A DNA stretch of 55,830 nucleotides from Oxalobacteraceae bacterium (GTDB taxonomy: Bacteria > Pseudomonadota > Gammaproteobacteria > Burkholderiales > Burkholderiaceae_D), in the NCBI GenBank assembly GCA_947464955.1, contig CANHZI010000003.1:1-55830 (forward strand). Reading direction: 5' to 3'. This document shows positions 25,942-34,819 of the stretch, piece by piece (position 1 is the first letter of the stretch; each line of letters starts with the position of its first letter). The notes beneath the pieces are model-generated. The model had not been told where the DNA came from and did not search any database. It saw nothing but the letters and a program-made list of their open reading frames with translations. Both the position numbers and the translations under genes were made by a program.

Positions 25942-28900
25942 ATGAATTCACCAATCAGTAAGGCCGAGCAAGACGCTTTGGTCGACCATTCCGTTTCACT
26001 CGACGACAAGTACACGCTAGAGCGCGGTCGTGCTTTTATGACAGGCACGCAAGCCTTGATTCGTTTGACCATGTTACAACGCCAGGCTGACGTCAAAGCT
26101 GGCTTAAATACAGCAGGTTTCCTGACTGGCTATCGCGGTTCACCACTGGGCGCCGTCGATATGACAGCAGCCAAAGCCAAAAAACATCTGGAAAAGAATC
26201 ATGTGGTATTTCACCCCGGCGTCAATGAAGACTTAGCCGCCACCTCAGTATGGGGTACGCAACAAGTCAATCTCTTCCCAGGCGCGAAATATGACGGCGT
26301 CTTTGGTGTGTGGTACGGCAAGGGCCCTGGCGTTGATCGTTGTGGCGACGTATTTAAGCATGCCAACTTGGCGGGTACGTCTAAACACGGTGGTGTATTG
26401 GTCATTGCTGGTGACGATCATGCAGCGAAATCTTCGACTGCTGCTCACCAAAGTGAACATATTCTCAAAGCTTGCGGCATTCCTGTTTTGTATCCCTCTT
26501 CTGTTCAAGAATACTTGGACTATGGCTTACACGGTATCGCTATGTCGCGCTACACCGGTTTATGGGTATCGATGAAGTGCGTGACGGACGTAGTTGAATC
26601 CGGTTGCGTGGTTGAAGTGGATCCAGATCGCGTTAAGCCTGTGATTCCAACCGACTTCGTGATGCCAGCAGACGGTGTGCATATCCGTACGCCAGACCCA
26701 GTTTTAGCGCAAGAAACGCGCATGAACAATTACAAGTGGTACGCGGCTTTGGCTTATGCGCGTGCTAACAAGTTGAACCAAATCATTTGGGACAGCCCGA
26801 ACGCCAAGATCGGTATTATCACTGCAGGTAAGTCTTACCTCGACACCCGCCAAGCCTTGGCTGACCTCGGTATTGACGAACAAGTCGCTAAAGAAATCGG
26901 CATCCGTTTGTACAAAATTGGTATGACATGGCCTTTAGAGTCCGATGGTGTGCGCGAATTTGCCACTGGTCTCGAAGAAATCTTGGTAGTCGAAGAAAAA
27001 CGTCAAATTCTCGAATACGCTTTGAAAGAAGAGTTGTACCACTGGGAAGAAGCCGCTCGCCCACGTGTGGTCGGTAAATTTGATGACACTGGCGAATGGA
27101 CGAATATCCAAGGCACAGGTCATGGTGAATGGTTATTGCCTGCGACTTATGAGTTGAGCCCAGCACAAATCGCCCATGCGATCGCTTCTCGTATCAGCCG
27201 TTACTTCGCTGGTCACCCAGTCGAAAAATTGGTGAAAGAGCGCGTCGAGTATTTGGAAGCCAAAGAAGCGGCTTTGAATTCTGTGTCTAAGCCTGATGCC
27301 AATAAAGACCGTATTCCACATTTCTGCTCTGGTTGCCCACACAATACGTCGACCAAAGTACCTGAAGGTAGTCGCGCTTTAGCCGGTATCGGTTGCCACT
27401 ACATGGTCACTTGGATGGATCGCGAATCAACCACCTTCACCCACATGGGCGGCGAAGGCGTGACTTGGGTTGGTGCAGCACCGTTCACCAACGAACAACA
27501 CGTGTTCTCCAACCTTGGTGACGGTACTTACTACCACTCTGGTTTGTTAGCGATTCGCGCAGCGGTTTCTGGCAACGTCAATATCACCTACAAGATTTTG
27601 TTTAACGACGCGGTAGCGATGACGGGCGGCCAAGAGTTTGATGGCCCTCTAGACCCAGGCATGATTTCACGTCAGATCGCTGCTGAAGGCGTGCATCCGA
27701 TTATCGTGGTCACCGACGAGCCAGAAAAATATCCAGCAAACTACCCATGGGCGGCTGGCGTCACTGTGCGTCATCGTAGTGAACTCGATGCAGTACAACG
27801 GGAATTGCGCGAATGCAAAGGCGTGTCTGCGATGATTTACGATCAAACCTGCGCCTCTGAAAAACGTCGTCGTCGCAAAAAGATCGGTAAAGATGGCAAG
27901 CCTGGTTTCCCTGACCCAGCGAAACGCGCCGTTATCAATGAAGCGGTCTGCGAAGGCTGTGGCGATTGCAGCGTGCAATCGAATTGTTTGTCGGTAGAGC
28001 CACTCGAAACTGACTTTGGTCGCAAACGCCAAATTAACCAGTCCTCTTGTAACAAGGATTACTCTTGCGTCAACGGCTTCTGCCCAAGCTTCGTCACCGT
28101 GGAAGGTGGCAAGTTGAAAAAGCCAGCGAAGACAAAGATCGAAGCCGGTGGTTCTTTTGACGTGACTAGTTTGCCGCAGCCAGTATTGCCAAGCACAACC
28201 ACACCGTATGGCGTGATCGTTACTGGTGTCGGTGGTACAGGCGTGATTACCATTGGTCAAATCATGGCGATGGCAGCCCATTTGCAAGGTAAGTCTTGCT
28301 CTGTGTTGGATATGACAGGTTTGGCACAAAAAGGTGGCGCGGTGATGTCACACGTACGTCTCGCTGACAAAGCTGAAGATATTCAGTCGACTCGCGTGGG
28401 TACCGGCATGGCTGATCTCGTGATTGGTTGTGACCTGATCGTCACTGCCGGTAAAGATGCAATTTCCCGTATGGGCGAAGGCCGCACGCGTGGTGCGATT
28501 AACTCCAGCAGCAGCCCAACTGCGACCTTCATTAAGAATCCGAACTGGCAGTTCCCAGCGGGCTCGGCTGAAAATGAAATTCGCAAAGCCTGCGGCGATA
28601 CTTTGGTCGACATGGTCGATGCGACGAACATCGCTACAGCTTTGATGGGCGATAGTATTGCCGCCAATATGTTCATGCTTGGTTACTCTTGGCAAAAAGG
28701 CTGGGTGCCATTAACGGAAGCCGCTTTGATGCGCGCGATCGAATTGAATGGTGTGGCGATCGACTTCAACAAACAAGCGTTTAACTGGGGCCGTGTCGCT
28801 GCAAATGACTTAGCTGCGGTGATTCGTTTGACGACACCAGCACAAGTGATTGAATTGAAGCGTGCGCCAAGTTTAGATGATGTGATCAGCAAGCGCGTTG

Positions 28901-29526
28901 CGTTCTTAACTGACTATCAAAATGCGAGCTACGCCCAAACTTATGCTGATTTCGTGGCGCAAGTGAAAGCCGCCGAAAGCAAAATCGTGGATGGTAAAGC
29001 ACTCCGTTTGACAGAAGCGGTGGCGAAATATTTGTTCAAACTGATGGCCTACAAAGACGAATACGAAGTCGCTCGTTTGTATACCGATGGCAAGTTCCAA
29101 AAGAAAATTGCTGATATGTTTGAAGGCGATTACGCGATCAATTTCCACTTGGCGCCTCCTTTGTTTGCAAAACGTGACGACAAAGGTCACTTGATCAAAC
29201 AACAGTTTGGCCCATGGATGATGAAAGCGTTTGGCGTGTTGGCGAGCTTGAAATCCTTGCGTGGTACAGCGCTCGACATCTTCGGCTATACCGAAGAACG
29301 TCGCATGGAACGTGCACTGCCAGTTGGATACAAACAACTGATCACGAAATTGATTCCACAGTTGAATGCTGACAATCTGAGCAAAGCCGTTGCCTTAGCA
29401 AGTATCCCTGAAGATATTCGCGGCTATGGCCACGTGAAAGAACGTCACTTCAACGCAGCCAAAGAGAAAGAAGCCAAGTTATTGGCGGAGTTCGCAATGG
29501 CGCCAGCCAACAAAGAGGCAGCATAA
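25942..29526 (+). CDS. Indolepyruvate ferredoxin oxidoreductase, fused alpha/beta subunits
   Basis: The 1194-aa enzyme oxidatively decarboxylates aryl pyruvates made by transamination of aromatic amino acids, with thiamine diphosphate and Fe-S clusters. In order: a pyrimidine-binding IorA region with GFLTGYRGSPLGAVDM, a Cys motif HFCSGCPHNT near residue 458, the ThDP segment with LGDGTYYHSG and FNDAVAMTGGQ, a cluster region with CEGCGDCSVQSNC near 670, and the IorB-type gamma domain from about 755 (VTGVGGTGVITIGQIMAMAA). GGAGG precedes the ATG. Such large single-chain forms occur in many proteobacteria. It is a monocistronic unit ending at a strong terminator. Confidence 0.93.
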   Translation: MNSPISKAEQDALVDHSVSLDDKYTLERGRAFMTGTQALIRLTMLQRQADVKAGLNTAGFLTGYRGSPLGAVDMTAAKAKKHLEKNHVVFHPGVNEDLAATSVWGTQQVNLFPGAKYDGVFGVWYGKGPGVDRCGDVFKHANLAGTSKHGGVLVIAGDDHAAKSSTAAHQSEHILKACGIPVLYPSSVQEYLDYGLHGIAMSRYTGLWVSMKCVTDVVESGCVVEVDPDRVKPVIPTDFVMPADGVHIRTPDPVLAQETRMNNYKWYAALAYARANKLNQIIWDSPNAKIGIITAGKSYLDTRQALADLGIDEQVAKEIGIRLYKIGMTWPLESDGVREFATGLEEILVVEEKRQILEYALKEELYHWEEAARPRVVGKFDDTGEWTNIQGTGHGEWLLPATYELSPAQIAHAIASRISRYFAGHPVEKLVKERVEYLEAKEAALNSVSKPDANKDRIPHFCSGCPHNTSTKVPEGSRALAGIGCHYMVTWMDRESTTFTHMGGEGVTWVGAAPFTNEQHVFSNLGDGTYYHSGLLAIRAAVSGNVNITYKILFNDAVAMTGGQEFDGPLDPGMISRQIAAEGVHPIIVVTDEPEKYPANYPWAAGVTVRHRSELDAVQRELRECKGVSAMIYDQTCASEKRRRRKKIGKDGKPGFPDPAKRAVINEAVCEGCGDCSVQSNCLSVEPLETDFGRKRQINQSSCNKDYSCVNGFCPSFVTVEGGKLKKPAKTKIEAGGSFDVTSLPQPVLPSTTTPYGVIVTGVGGTGVITIGQIMAMAAHLQGKSCSVLDMTGLAQKGGAVMSHVRLADKAEDIQSTRVGTGMADLVIGCDLIVTAGKDAISRMGEGRTRGAINSSSSPTATFIKNPNWQFPAGSAENEIRKACGDTLVDMVDATNIATALMGDSIAANMFMLGYSWQKGWVPLTEAALMRAIELNGVAIDFNKQAFNWGRVAANDLAAVIRLTTPAQVIELKRAPSLDDVISKRVAFLTDYQNASYAQTYADFVAQVKAAESKIVDGKALRLTEAVAKYLFKLMAYKDEYEVARLYTDGKFQKKIADMFEGDYAINFHLAPPLFAKRDDKGHLIKQQFGPWMMKAFGVLASLKSLRGTALDIFGYTEERRMERALPVGYKQLITKLIPQLNADNLSKAVALASIPEDIRGYGHVKERHFNAAKEKEAKLLAEFAMAPANKEAA

Positions 29527-29556
29527 GCTGCTTTGGAAACTAGCTTGAAGTAAAGC

Positions 29557-29584
29557 AGAGGTCGACTACGGTCGACCTCTTTTC
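29557..29584 (+). terminator. Rho-independent terminator after the indolepyruvate oxidoreductase gene
   Basis: A 10-bp GC-rich stem, agaggtcgac / gtcgacctct, with the loop TACG is followed by four T. It lies 30 bases after the stop. Confidence 0.9.
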
Positions 29585-29635
29585 ATTTACAATCGTGCCA
29601 TTCAAGTTTTCAAGACCAGAGGCTTCAAGATCATT

Positions 29636-30028
29636 ATGCAAGAACGTCATATCCTCGCTAGCGCTGCCATCAGCATGTTTATCGCAATTGGCCTCGGCGC
29701 CTTTGGCGCGCACGGCCTAAAGCAAATATTAAACGTTGAGATGCTCGCTATCTGGCAAACCGCGGTGCAATATCAGCTCGTTCATGGCTTGGCACTTTTT
29801 GCGCTAGCCATCGTTTATCCGCGCTTTGCGCAAGTTGGCGCAAACTCCTTCAGGTTCATTGCACCTTGCTTCATCGTCGGCACACTCTTGTTTAGTGGTA
29901 GCCTTTATGCGCTGGCCCTCAGCGGCATCAAAGTCTTAGGCGCGATTACACCATTAGGTGGCGTCGCCTTTTTACTGGGGTGGTTGCTGTTGGCCAAAAG
30001 CGCAGCGCATCTACAAAGTAAATCTTAA
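29636..30028 (+). CDS. DUF423 family membrane protein
   Basis: The 130-aa protein has four predicted membrane helices and the family signature LGAFGAHGLKQIL near residues 21-33, with WQTAVQYQLVHGLALFALAI after it. YgdD of E. coli belongs to this family. Function is unknown. The gene is separated from its upstream neighbour by a terminator and ends in a hairpin shared with the convergent PspA-like gene. Confidence 0.9.
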   Translation: MQERHILASAAISMFIAIGLGAFGAHGLKQILNVEMLAIWQTAVQYQLVHGLALFALAIVYPRFAQVGANSFRFIAPCFIVGTLLFSGSLYALALSGIKVLGAITPLGGVAFLLGWLLLAKSAAHLQSKS

Positions 30029-30032
30029 TGCC

Positions 30033-30060
30033 AAAGCCGACCCATTTCTGAGTCGGCTTT
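30033..30060. terminator. Hairpin between convergent DUF423 and PspA-like genes
   Basis: A perfect 9-bp stem, aaagccgac / gtcggcttt, with a 10-base loop starts 4 bases after the DUF423 stop; the A/T ends of the stem act as a short U tract in both directions, followed on the plus strand by ctcttt. Confidence 0.7.
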
Positions 30061-30080
30061 CTCTTTAACGATCTAAACTC

Positions 30081-30857
30081 TTAGGCTGCGAGGCTGTCGA
30101 CTGGCTTGCCAGAAAGTCGTTGCAAACGTTGCAGGGTCGTCTCGCCAGCGGTATCTGCTTGCGCAACCGATTGACGAATTGCCGCAATTTCGGCGGCTTG
30201 ATCGAGCGGCTTTTGCGCGATATCGGCAACGATGCGCATGCCAGCGGCTTCGTTGGACACTTTCTCCGCACGACGCGTCAAAGCATTCAGCGCTGTTGAA
30301 TGGCCTTTAATGCCATTCAGGCTTGCCAACTGGTTTTGTCGTTCCATACGTAACTCTTGCAAGTCTTTCTGGGCTTTTGCTGCGGCCAAATTTTGCAAGG
30401 CCTTCTTTGCAGCCGCATCAAACTGCGCCAATTGTTCTGACAAAGCATCAACAATCTTTTGTAGCTCATTCATATACTCTTGCGCATCGGCTTCTTCTTG
30501 AAGCTCGATCGGCAAGCGAGCTTTGTTCGCTTCTAACTCGTCGCAAAATAGATTCACGGTCGCTTCGGAAATACTACCCGCAGCCAAACGTTCAGCCAAG
30601 GTTAAGGAAGCTTTTTCATCATTGGCGATCAACTCGCGCAACTTCACGACGTCGGTATGTTCTTTATTAAACGAGGCGCGCGCTGCTGCCAGTTTTTGTG
30701 CTGTATCCCGCAAGGTTTCAGCCAAGCGATCACGATCGGCTTCTGTCGCAGTCTCTGGATCGAAGTTTGCAATCGCCTCGGAAATTTTGTCGCCCAAGAC
30801 ACCAAAGTGTTTGCTGATCAAACGTGCAGTCAACCCCCAACCATTCAAATTACTCAT
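30081..30857 (-). CDS. PspA/IM30-like coiled-coil protein (YjfJ-like)
   Basis: The 258-aa protein begins MSNLNGWGLTARLISKHFGV, then is almost wholly helical and charged to about residue 190 (ARASFNKEHTDVVKLRELIA, AKAQKDLQELRMERQNQLAS), as in PspA/Vipp1/IM30 membrane-stress proteins. ATG at 30857 is preferred over 30872 because AAAGGA precedes it at the right distance. The upstream gene is a DUF2491 protein, the same pair as yjfJ-yjfK in E. coli. A role in membrane remodelling or stress is inferred from family. Confidence 0.8.
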   Translation of the reverse strand: MSNLNGWGLTARLISKHFGVLGDKISEAIANFDPETATEADRDRLAETLRDTAQKLAAARASFNKEHTDVVKLRELIANDEKASLTLAERLAAGSISEATVNLFCDELEANKARLPIELQEEADAQEYMNELQKIVDALSEQLAQFDAAAKKALQNLAAAKAQKDLQELRMERQNQLASLNGIKGHSTALNALTRRAEKVSNEAAGMRIVADIAQKPLDQAAEIAAIRQSVAQADTAGETTLQRLQRLSGKPVDSLAA

Positions 30858-30910
30858 GATACGTCCTTTCAATACTTCTCAATAATTAAGATACTTGTGG
30901 ACCATTCCAC

Positions 30911-31729
30911 TTACTGCACAACCAATCGTTCTGTTTCGATTGGAATTCCTATCATGAAGTCGACGTAGATGCCGCGTTTATTGCGATCACCATTTGTGCT
31001 TTCAATAATTTCTGTTGAAATCAACATCAATTCGCGATGCTGATTTTGCTCTTGGCTCAAAGCGCGGCTATAAGGCATGAAAATTACTTGTTGCTGCAAA
31101 CCCTCACTACCATCGGCCTTATCAATACGAGTTTCCGTTCCACGAAATGGCATCACAAACTCTGCGTGAGGATCCCCCGCATCTCGCTGAAACAGCACGT
31201 GGTCTTGATCTAGAAAAGTGGCTTGCAAACGATCTTCATCCCAGCCCATCTCTTCTAATTGCCAACGCCACATGGTATAGCTAGCATCACCAAGACCATA
31301 ACCAGCTTCGCCTGAAAAAATTTGCTGATCTTCTACGGATTCAGGAACTAAGCGACAAAGGCGGCTGTAATAGGCAAGCTCTTTCACCTCGCCGTTGGCA
31401 TCGACATATACCTGTATGAACTTCTCTGCTATATCTGCATCACCACTTTGTAAGTAATAGCGGTACAGTTTGCCTTCTAGCTCAGTGCGTATGCGGCTGA
31501 TCGCCACAATAAAGGTTTCATCATCACTGGGCATTTCAAGCAAGGAACCCTGTGCTTGAGCGCGTATCATGGGGGTCTTTTGCAAGACAACGACACTACC
31601 AACGCGGGCGTTCAACGGCAAGTTGGCGTCTTCGCGTTTGCCGTCACTATTTTCTCTATCACTTCTCTGTTCACTTTGGTCCTTGCCTATCCAACGGCTC
31701 GCGTAAGACCACGCATCTTTCCATGCCAT
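30911..31729 (-). CDS. DUF2491 family protein (YjfK-like)
   Basis: The 272-aa soluble protein shows LNARVGSVVVLQKTPMIRAQ near the start, LEGKLYRYYLQSGDADIAEK in the middle and RALSQEQNQHRELMLISTEI near the end, a layout I associate with DUF2491/YjfK. It has no signal peptide. ATG at 31729 is preceded by AAAGGAA; the frame also extends to 31819 inside the upstream gene. It lies between the Ser-rich membrane protein (11-base gap) and the PspA-like gene (53-base gap). Function is unknown. Confidence 0.75.
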   Translation of the reverse strand: MAWKDAWSYASRWIGKDQSEQRSDRENSDGKREDANLPLNARVGSVVVLQKTPMIRAQAQGSLLEMPSDDETFIVAISRIRTELEGKLYRYYLQSGDADIAEKFIQVYVDANGEVKELAYYSRLCRLVPESVEDQQIFSGEAGYGLGDASYTMWRWQLEEMGWDEDRLQATFLDQDHVLFQRDAGDPHAEFVMPFRGTETRIDKADGSEGLQQQVIFMPYSRALSQEQNQHRELMLISTEIIESTNGDRNKRGIYVDFMIGIPIETERLVVQ

Positions 31730-31740
31730 TTCATTTCCTT

Positions 31741-32571
31741 TCACAATGAATAATGAGGTTTCGCATCTATCCGATTTACAGCCTGCATGGCTGCTTTCAT
31801 ACGCCTTCTGACATACCAAACTACTGCAGCAATCACTGCAACAATGACCATGTAAGCGAGTGCGCTCGTTGGACGCTGATCTTCTGCGGGCTTATTGCCG
31901 ACACTGCTTGTCACAGGCTCGTTTGGCAATTTTTGTCTCACTTCATCGGCTGCACGCAGCGTATCCGATGGTTGTTCGACTGCTATTTGGCTTTGCTTAA
32001 ATTCACCTTCAGTTGTAATCGGTTCAATACCGCCGCCAGAATTTGTTTGCCCGTTGCCGTTGGCATGTACGGTCCGCGGCTGCGACAGAATCTGCCCCAA
32101 CACCATGCCAGCAATCACGCCATTCATGTTCGATCCATTCGAGGTCGACACCGTTGGTTTCGATAGCGACGGTGAAGCATTTACCGGCGGATATCCACTC
32201 GGCACGCTTCGCTCCTGATAGCGAGAGTTGCCCGCTGAAGATGGCGGCAAGGGTGTGCCGCTAACGGACTGTGACGTGTTCTGACGATGTTTATCGTCCC
32301 AAACTTTCATCGCATTCACTTGCGCCTGGCGACGGCTCAGATCACGTGAAAAGGCACCGCCAGAATTGGATGTGACCTTAGCTTGTTTTTGAAAACTTCC
32401 GAAACTCGAGCTTGATGGTCGAGAACTATTCATGCTCGGTGCACTACGGTTGGAAGAGAAACCGCGGCTCATCGACTTCGATGATGATGTCCCCTTACCC
32501 GCAAACGCCAAGCCCGATAGCACAAGCAGACTGCTACAGACTAAGACTTTGAAGATATTGTGAAATTGCAT
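31741..32571 (-). CDS. Ser-rich exported protein with C-terminal membrane anchor, unknown function
   Basis: The 276-aa product has a signal peptide (NIFKVLVCSSLLVLSGLAFA, ending near residue 24), a long low-complexity Ser/Asn/Pro-rich region, a short Gly-rich hydrophobic stretch (NGVIAGMVLGQILSQP, about 150-165), and a C-terminal membrane helix (ALAYMVIVAVIAAVVWYV) followed by basic RRRMKAAM. The topology suggests a periplasmic linker anchored in the inner membrane. It starts the three-gene group with DUF2491 and PspA-like proteins. I do not recognise the family. Confidence 0.7.
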   Translation of the reverse strand: MQFHNIFKVLVCSSLLVLSGLAFAGKGTSSSKSMSRGFSSNRSAPSMNSSRPSSSSFGSFQKQAKVTSNSGGAFSRDLSRRQAQVNAMKVWDDKHRQNTSQSVSGTPLPPSSAGNSRYQERSVPSGYPPVNASPSLSKPTVSTSNGSNMNGVIAGMVLGQILSQPRTVHANGNGQTNSGGGIEPITTEGEFKQSQIAVEQPSDTLRAADEVRQKLPNEPVTSSVGNKPAEDQRPTSALAYMVIVAVIAAVVWYVRRRMKAAMQAVNRIDAKPHYSL

Positions 32572-32679
32572 GTTCTCGCCTTTTACTTGAAGCTTGAATC
32601 AAAAAGAAGTAGGCGAAGAATAGGATCTGCACAACAACAGCGCATCGGTAAAAATTTTTGTGATTCACCACAAACAAAA

Positions 32680-32702
32680 AAAGCCACCGTGACGGTGGCT
32701 TT
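32680..32702 (-). terminator. Rho-independent terminator of the GNAT gene
   Basis: An 8-bp stem, agccaccg / cggtggct, with a 3-base loop is followed in the minus direction by seven T. It lies about 42 bases after the acetyltransferase stop and insulates the Ser-rich gene cluster from it. Confidence 0.9.
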
Positions 32703-32743
32703 CGCTGTAATGCTTAGTTTCGGCGGCAAAACAAAGAGAACAA

Positions 32744-33289
32744 TTAATTCAATTGTTTCTCCATTTCTTCGAATTGCAAGTTCTCGACCAATCTAAATTC
32801 ATCACCAATTTCAGAGGGAAATGGTTTGTATCGGCCGGTACGTACGTAGCCACGGCGCTCGTAATAAGCAATGAGTTCCGCGCGCACACTGATCACTGAC
32901 ATCCACATTTTCTTAACGCCCCACAATGCCTGCACTTCTGACTCAGCAGCATGCATAAATTGCTTACCTATCCCGCCGCCTTGTAGTGTCGGCTGCACCA
33001 CAAACATGCCGAGGTAAGCAGCGTCATCTGTTTTTTCCAAGTGCACGCAACCTATCATTTGATCATCTTGCACACAGAGGAGTACTACCGAATTGTCAGC
33101 TTCTATCAGCTGCATGACTTCTTCAGCATTGATACGGGTTCCTGTTAGCAGATCCGCCTCGGTTGTCCAACCGGCTCGACTAGAATCGCCGCGATAAGCG
33201 CTATTCACCAAGACCGCGATAGCCGCAGCATCGCTCTTGACGGCATGACGGAAATCTAGCTTCGGTGTTGAAGAAATGTTTGTACTCAT
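32744..33289 (-). CDS. GNAT-family N-acetyltransferase
   Basis: The 181-aa protein has the GNAT fold: FRHAVKSDAAAIAVLVNSAY at the N-terminus, YLGMFVVQPTLQGGGIGKQF with the acetyl-CoA pyrophosphate loop (Q-x-x-G-x-G type), and LIAYYERRGYVRTGRYKPFP near the C-terminus. The acceptor is unknown. The gene stands alone, with a good AGG ribosome binding site and its own terminator. Confidence 0.87.
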   Translation of the reverse strand: MSTNISSTPKLDFRHAVKSDAAAIAVLVNSAYRGDSSRAGWTTEADLLTGTRINAEEVMQLIEADNSVVLLCVQDDQMIGCVHLEKTDDAAYLGMFVVQPTLQGGGIGKQFMHAAESEVQALWGVKKMWMSVISVRAELIAYYERRGYVRTGRYKPFPSEIGDEFRLVENLQFEEMEKQLN

Positions 33290-33372
33290 GCTGCTTTACC
33301 TTATTTGTTTAGTGCTCGCCTCAGTCTGCGAGAAAAACAAAATGATAGCACGTGGGGCCTGTTCGATTGGAT

Positions 33373-33612
33373 CTACTCCCATTTCCAGAACCACTGTTTT
33401 GCTTCTTTTCGAGTCCAATGATAAGGCCCAATATCTACACGAGGATTTAAGCCGGGGCTTATCAAATTACCTTGCCATAAAAATACTATCAACCGTAAGA
33501 GTTCATTTTCGGTTTTCATTTCATCCCGCAATTTATGCATTTCATCCTCCGTTTTCAGCAACTCACAACTTTGCGTATTGAAGATCAGGCTTGAGAAAGG
33601 AATACTCACCAT
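33373..33612 (-). CDS. Small hypothetical protein
   Basis: The 79-aa frame starts with an ATG preceded by AGGGG at a good distance. The sequence has a charged helical middle (DEMHKLRDEMKTENELLRL) and an aromatic end (PYHWTRKEAKQWFWKWE). No family is recognised. It is divergent from the efflux genes, and the overlapping plus-strand frame looks worse. The call depends on the ribosome binding site only. Confidence 0.4.
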   Translation of the reverse strand: MVSIPFSSLIFNTQSCELLKTEDEMHKLRDEMKTENELLRLIVFLWQGNLISPGLNPRVDIGPYHWTRKEAKQWFWKWE

Positions 33613-33647
33613 CGCGAAATCCCCTAATCACTTAGCAGGTACCCATC

Positions 33648-34817
33648 ATGTCACGTAAAACACTACTCGTACTCGCCGTCGCCTCTGCTGTCTTGAGCCT
33701 CGCCGCATGTAACAAAGGCGGTGCCGAACCGTCCAAGAACAGCGCTTCGGCCTCTGCTGCAACCAAAACGGCAGAGAAGTCCGACAAGATCATTGTCGCT
33801 AGTGAAGATATTCTGAATTTGCAAAGCAATGCCCTCGCGTCTGGCCCTGTCGTCACAGGTTCAATTCAACCCGAACGCAAAGCCGACCTACGGGCAGAAG
33901 TCTCTACTGTTGTTTTGCAAGTGTTAAAGGAAAACGGTGAAGCGGTTAAACGTGGCGATATCATCGTGCGTTTAGATGAAACCTCGATTCGCGATAACTT
34001 AAACTCGGCAAACGATGCGATGCGCAATGCGGGTCTCGCTCTCGATCAAGCTGAACGTAATTTACAGCGCCTGAAAACCTTGCGCGCTTCTGGCATGACG
34101 TCGATGCAGTCTCTAGATGATGCAGAAGTTCGTCGCAACGCCGCCCAAAGCGAAGTCTCTTCCGCCAAGGCGCGTGCCGCTGCAGCCCAACAACAAATGC
34201 AACGGACCGTTGTACGAGCGCCTTTTGATGGCATCGTCAGTGAACGCAAAGTCTCCGCGGGCGACACTGCTTCCGCGGGTAAAGAACTGGTCAAAGTGAT
34301 TGATCCAAACAGCATGCGCTTCGTTGGCCGTGTTTCCGCCGACAAGATTGGCATGGTTAAACCCGGCCAAGCGGTCAGCTTCCGTATTAATGGTTATGCA
34401 GGCCAAGAGTTCAGAGGAAAAGTCACACGCGTTGACCCAGCGGCCAACGATATCACCCGTCAAGTGGAAGTCTTAGTCGCTTTTGCTGATGCCAAACAAC
34501 CTAAAGTTTCTGGATTGTACGCAGAAGGAAATATCGAAGCCGAAACGGTCGCTGCTTTGATGTTGCCAGAAGGCGCCATTGTGAAATCGGGCGACAAGAG
34601 TTTTGCGTGGAAGATCAACGGCAAGACCTTAAATAAAGTGGAACTCGCGCTCGGTAGTCGTGATGTACGCACTGGCAATTACGAAGTTCGTAAAGGCGTG
34701 GCAGTGGGTGATGTGATCATGCGTAATCCTAGCTCTAGCTTCAAAGATGGCCAAGCTGTAGAAATGGCTGGCACTAAATCTGCATTTGCCAATGCGACCT
34801 TGGCGCAAGGGAATTAA
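33648..34817 (+). CDS. RND efflux periplasmic adaptor subunit (lipoprotein)
   Basis: The 389-aa membrane-fusion protein has a lipoprotein signal with lipobox LAAC (Cys21), a biotinyl-lipoyl-like half motif (RADLRAEVSTVVLQVLKENG), a coiled-coil hairpin (about 115-180), the second lipoyl half (VVRAPFDGIVSERKVSAGDT) and beta-barrel parts. It links the inner-membrane RND pump to an outer-membrane channel. The pump gene follows after 2 bases. Substrates cannot be predicted. Confidence 0.93.
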   Translation: MSRKTLLVLAVASAVLSLAACNKGGAEPSKNSASASAATKTAEKSDKIIVASEDILNLQSNALASGPVVTGSIQPERKADLRAEVSTVVLQVLKENGEAVKRGDIIVRLDETSIRDNLNSANDAMRNAGLALDQAERNLQRLKTLRASGMTSMQSLDDAEVRRNAAQSEVSSAKARAAAAQQQMQRTVVRAPFDGIVSERKVSAGDTASAGKELVKVIDPNSMRFVGRVSADKIGMVKPGQAVSFRINGYAGQEFRGKVTRVDPAANDITRQVEVLVAFADAKQPKVSGLYAEGNIEAETVAALMLPEGAIVKSGDKSFAWKINGKTLNKVELALGSRDVRTGNYEVRKGVAVGDVIMRNPSSSFKDGQAVEMAGTKSAFANATLAQGN

Positions 34818-34819
34818 TC

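Noticed and set aside
27667-28329. 220-codon open frame on the minus strand inside the indolepyruvate oxidoreductase gene
   Set aside because: It is fully antisense to a strongly conserved enzyme, has no family resemblance and no ribosome binding site; it follows from codon bias of the real gene.
33276-33581. 101-codon plus-strand frame before the efflux genes
   Set aside because: It overlaps the better-supported minus-strand small gene, has an unremarkable composition and overlaps the start of the acetyltransferase gene.
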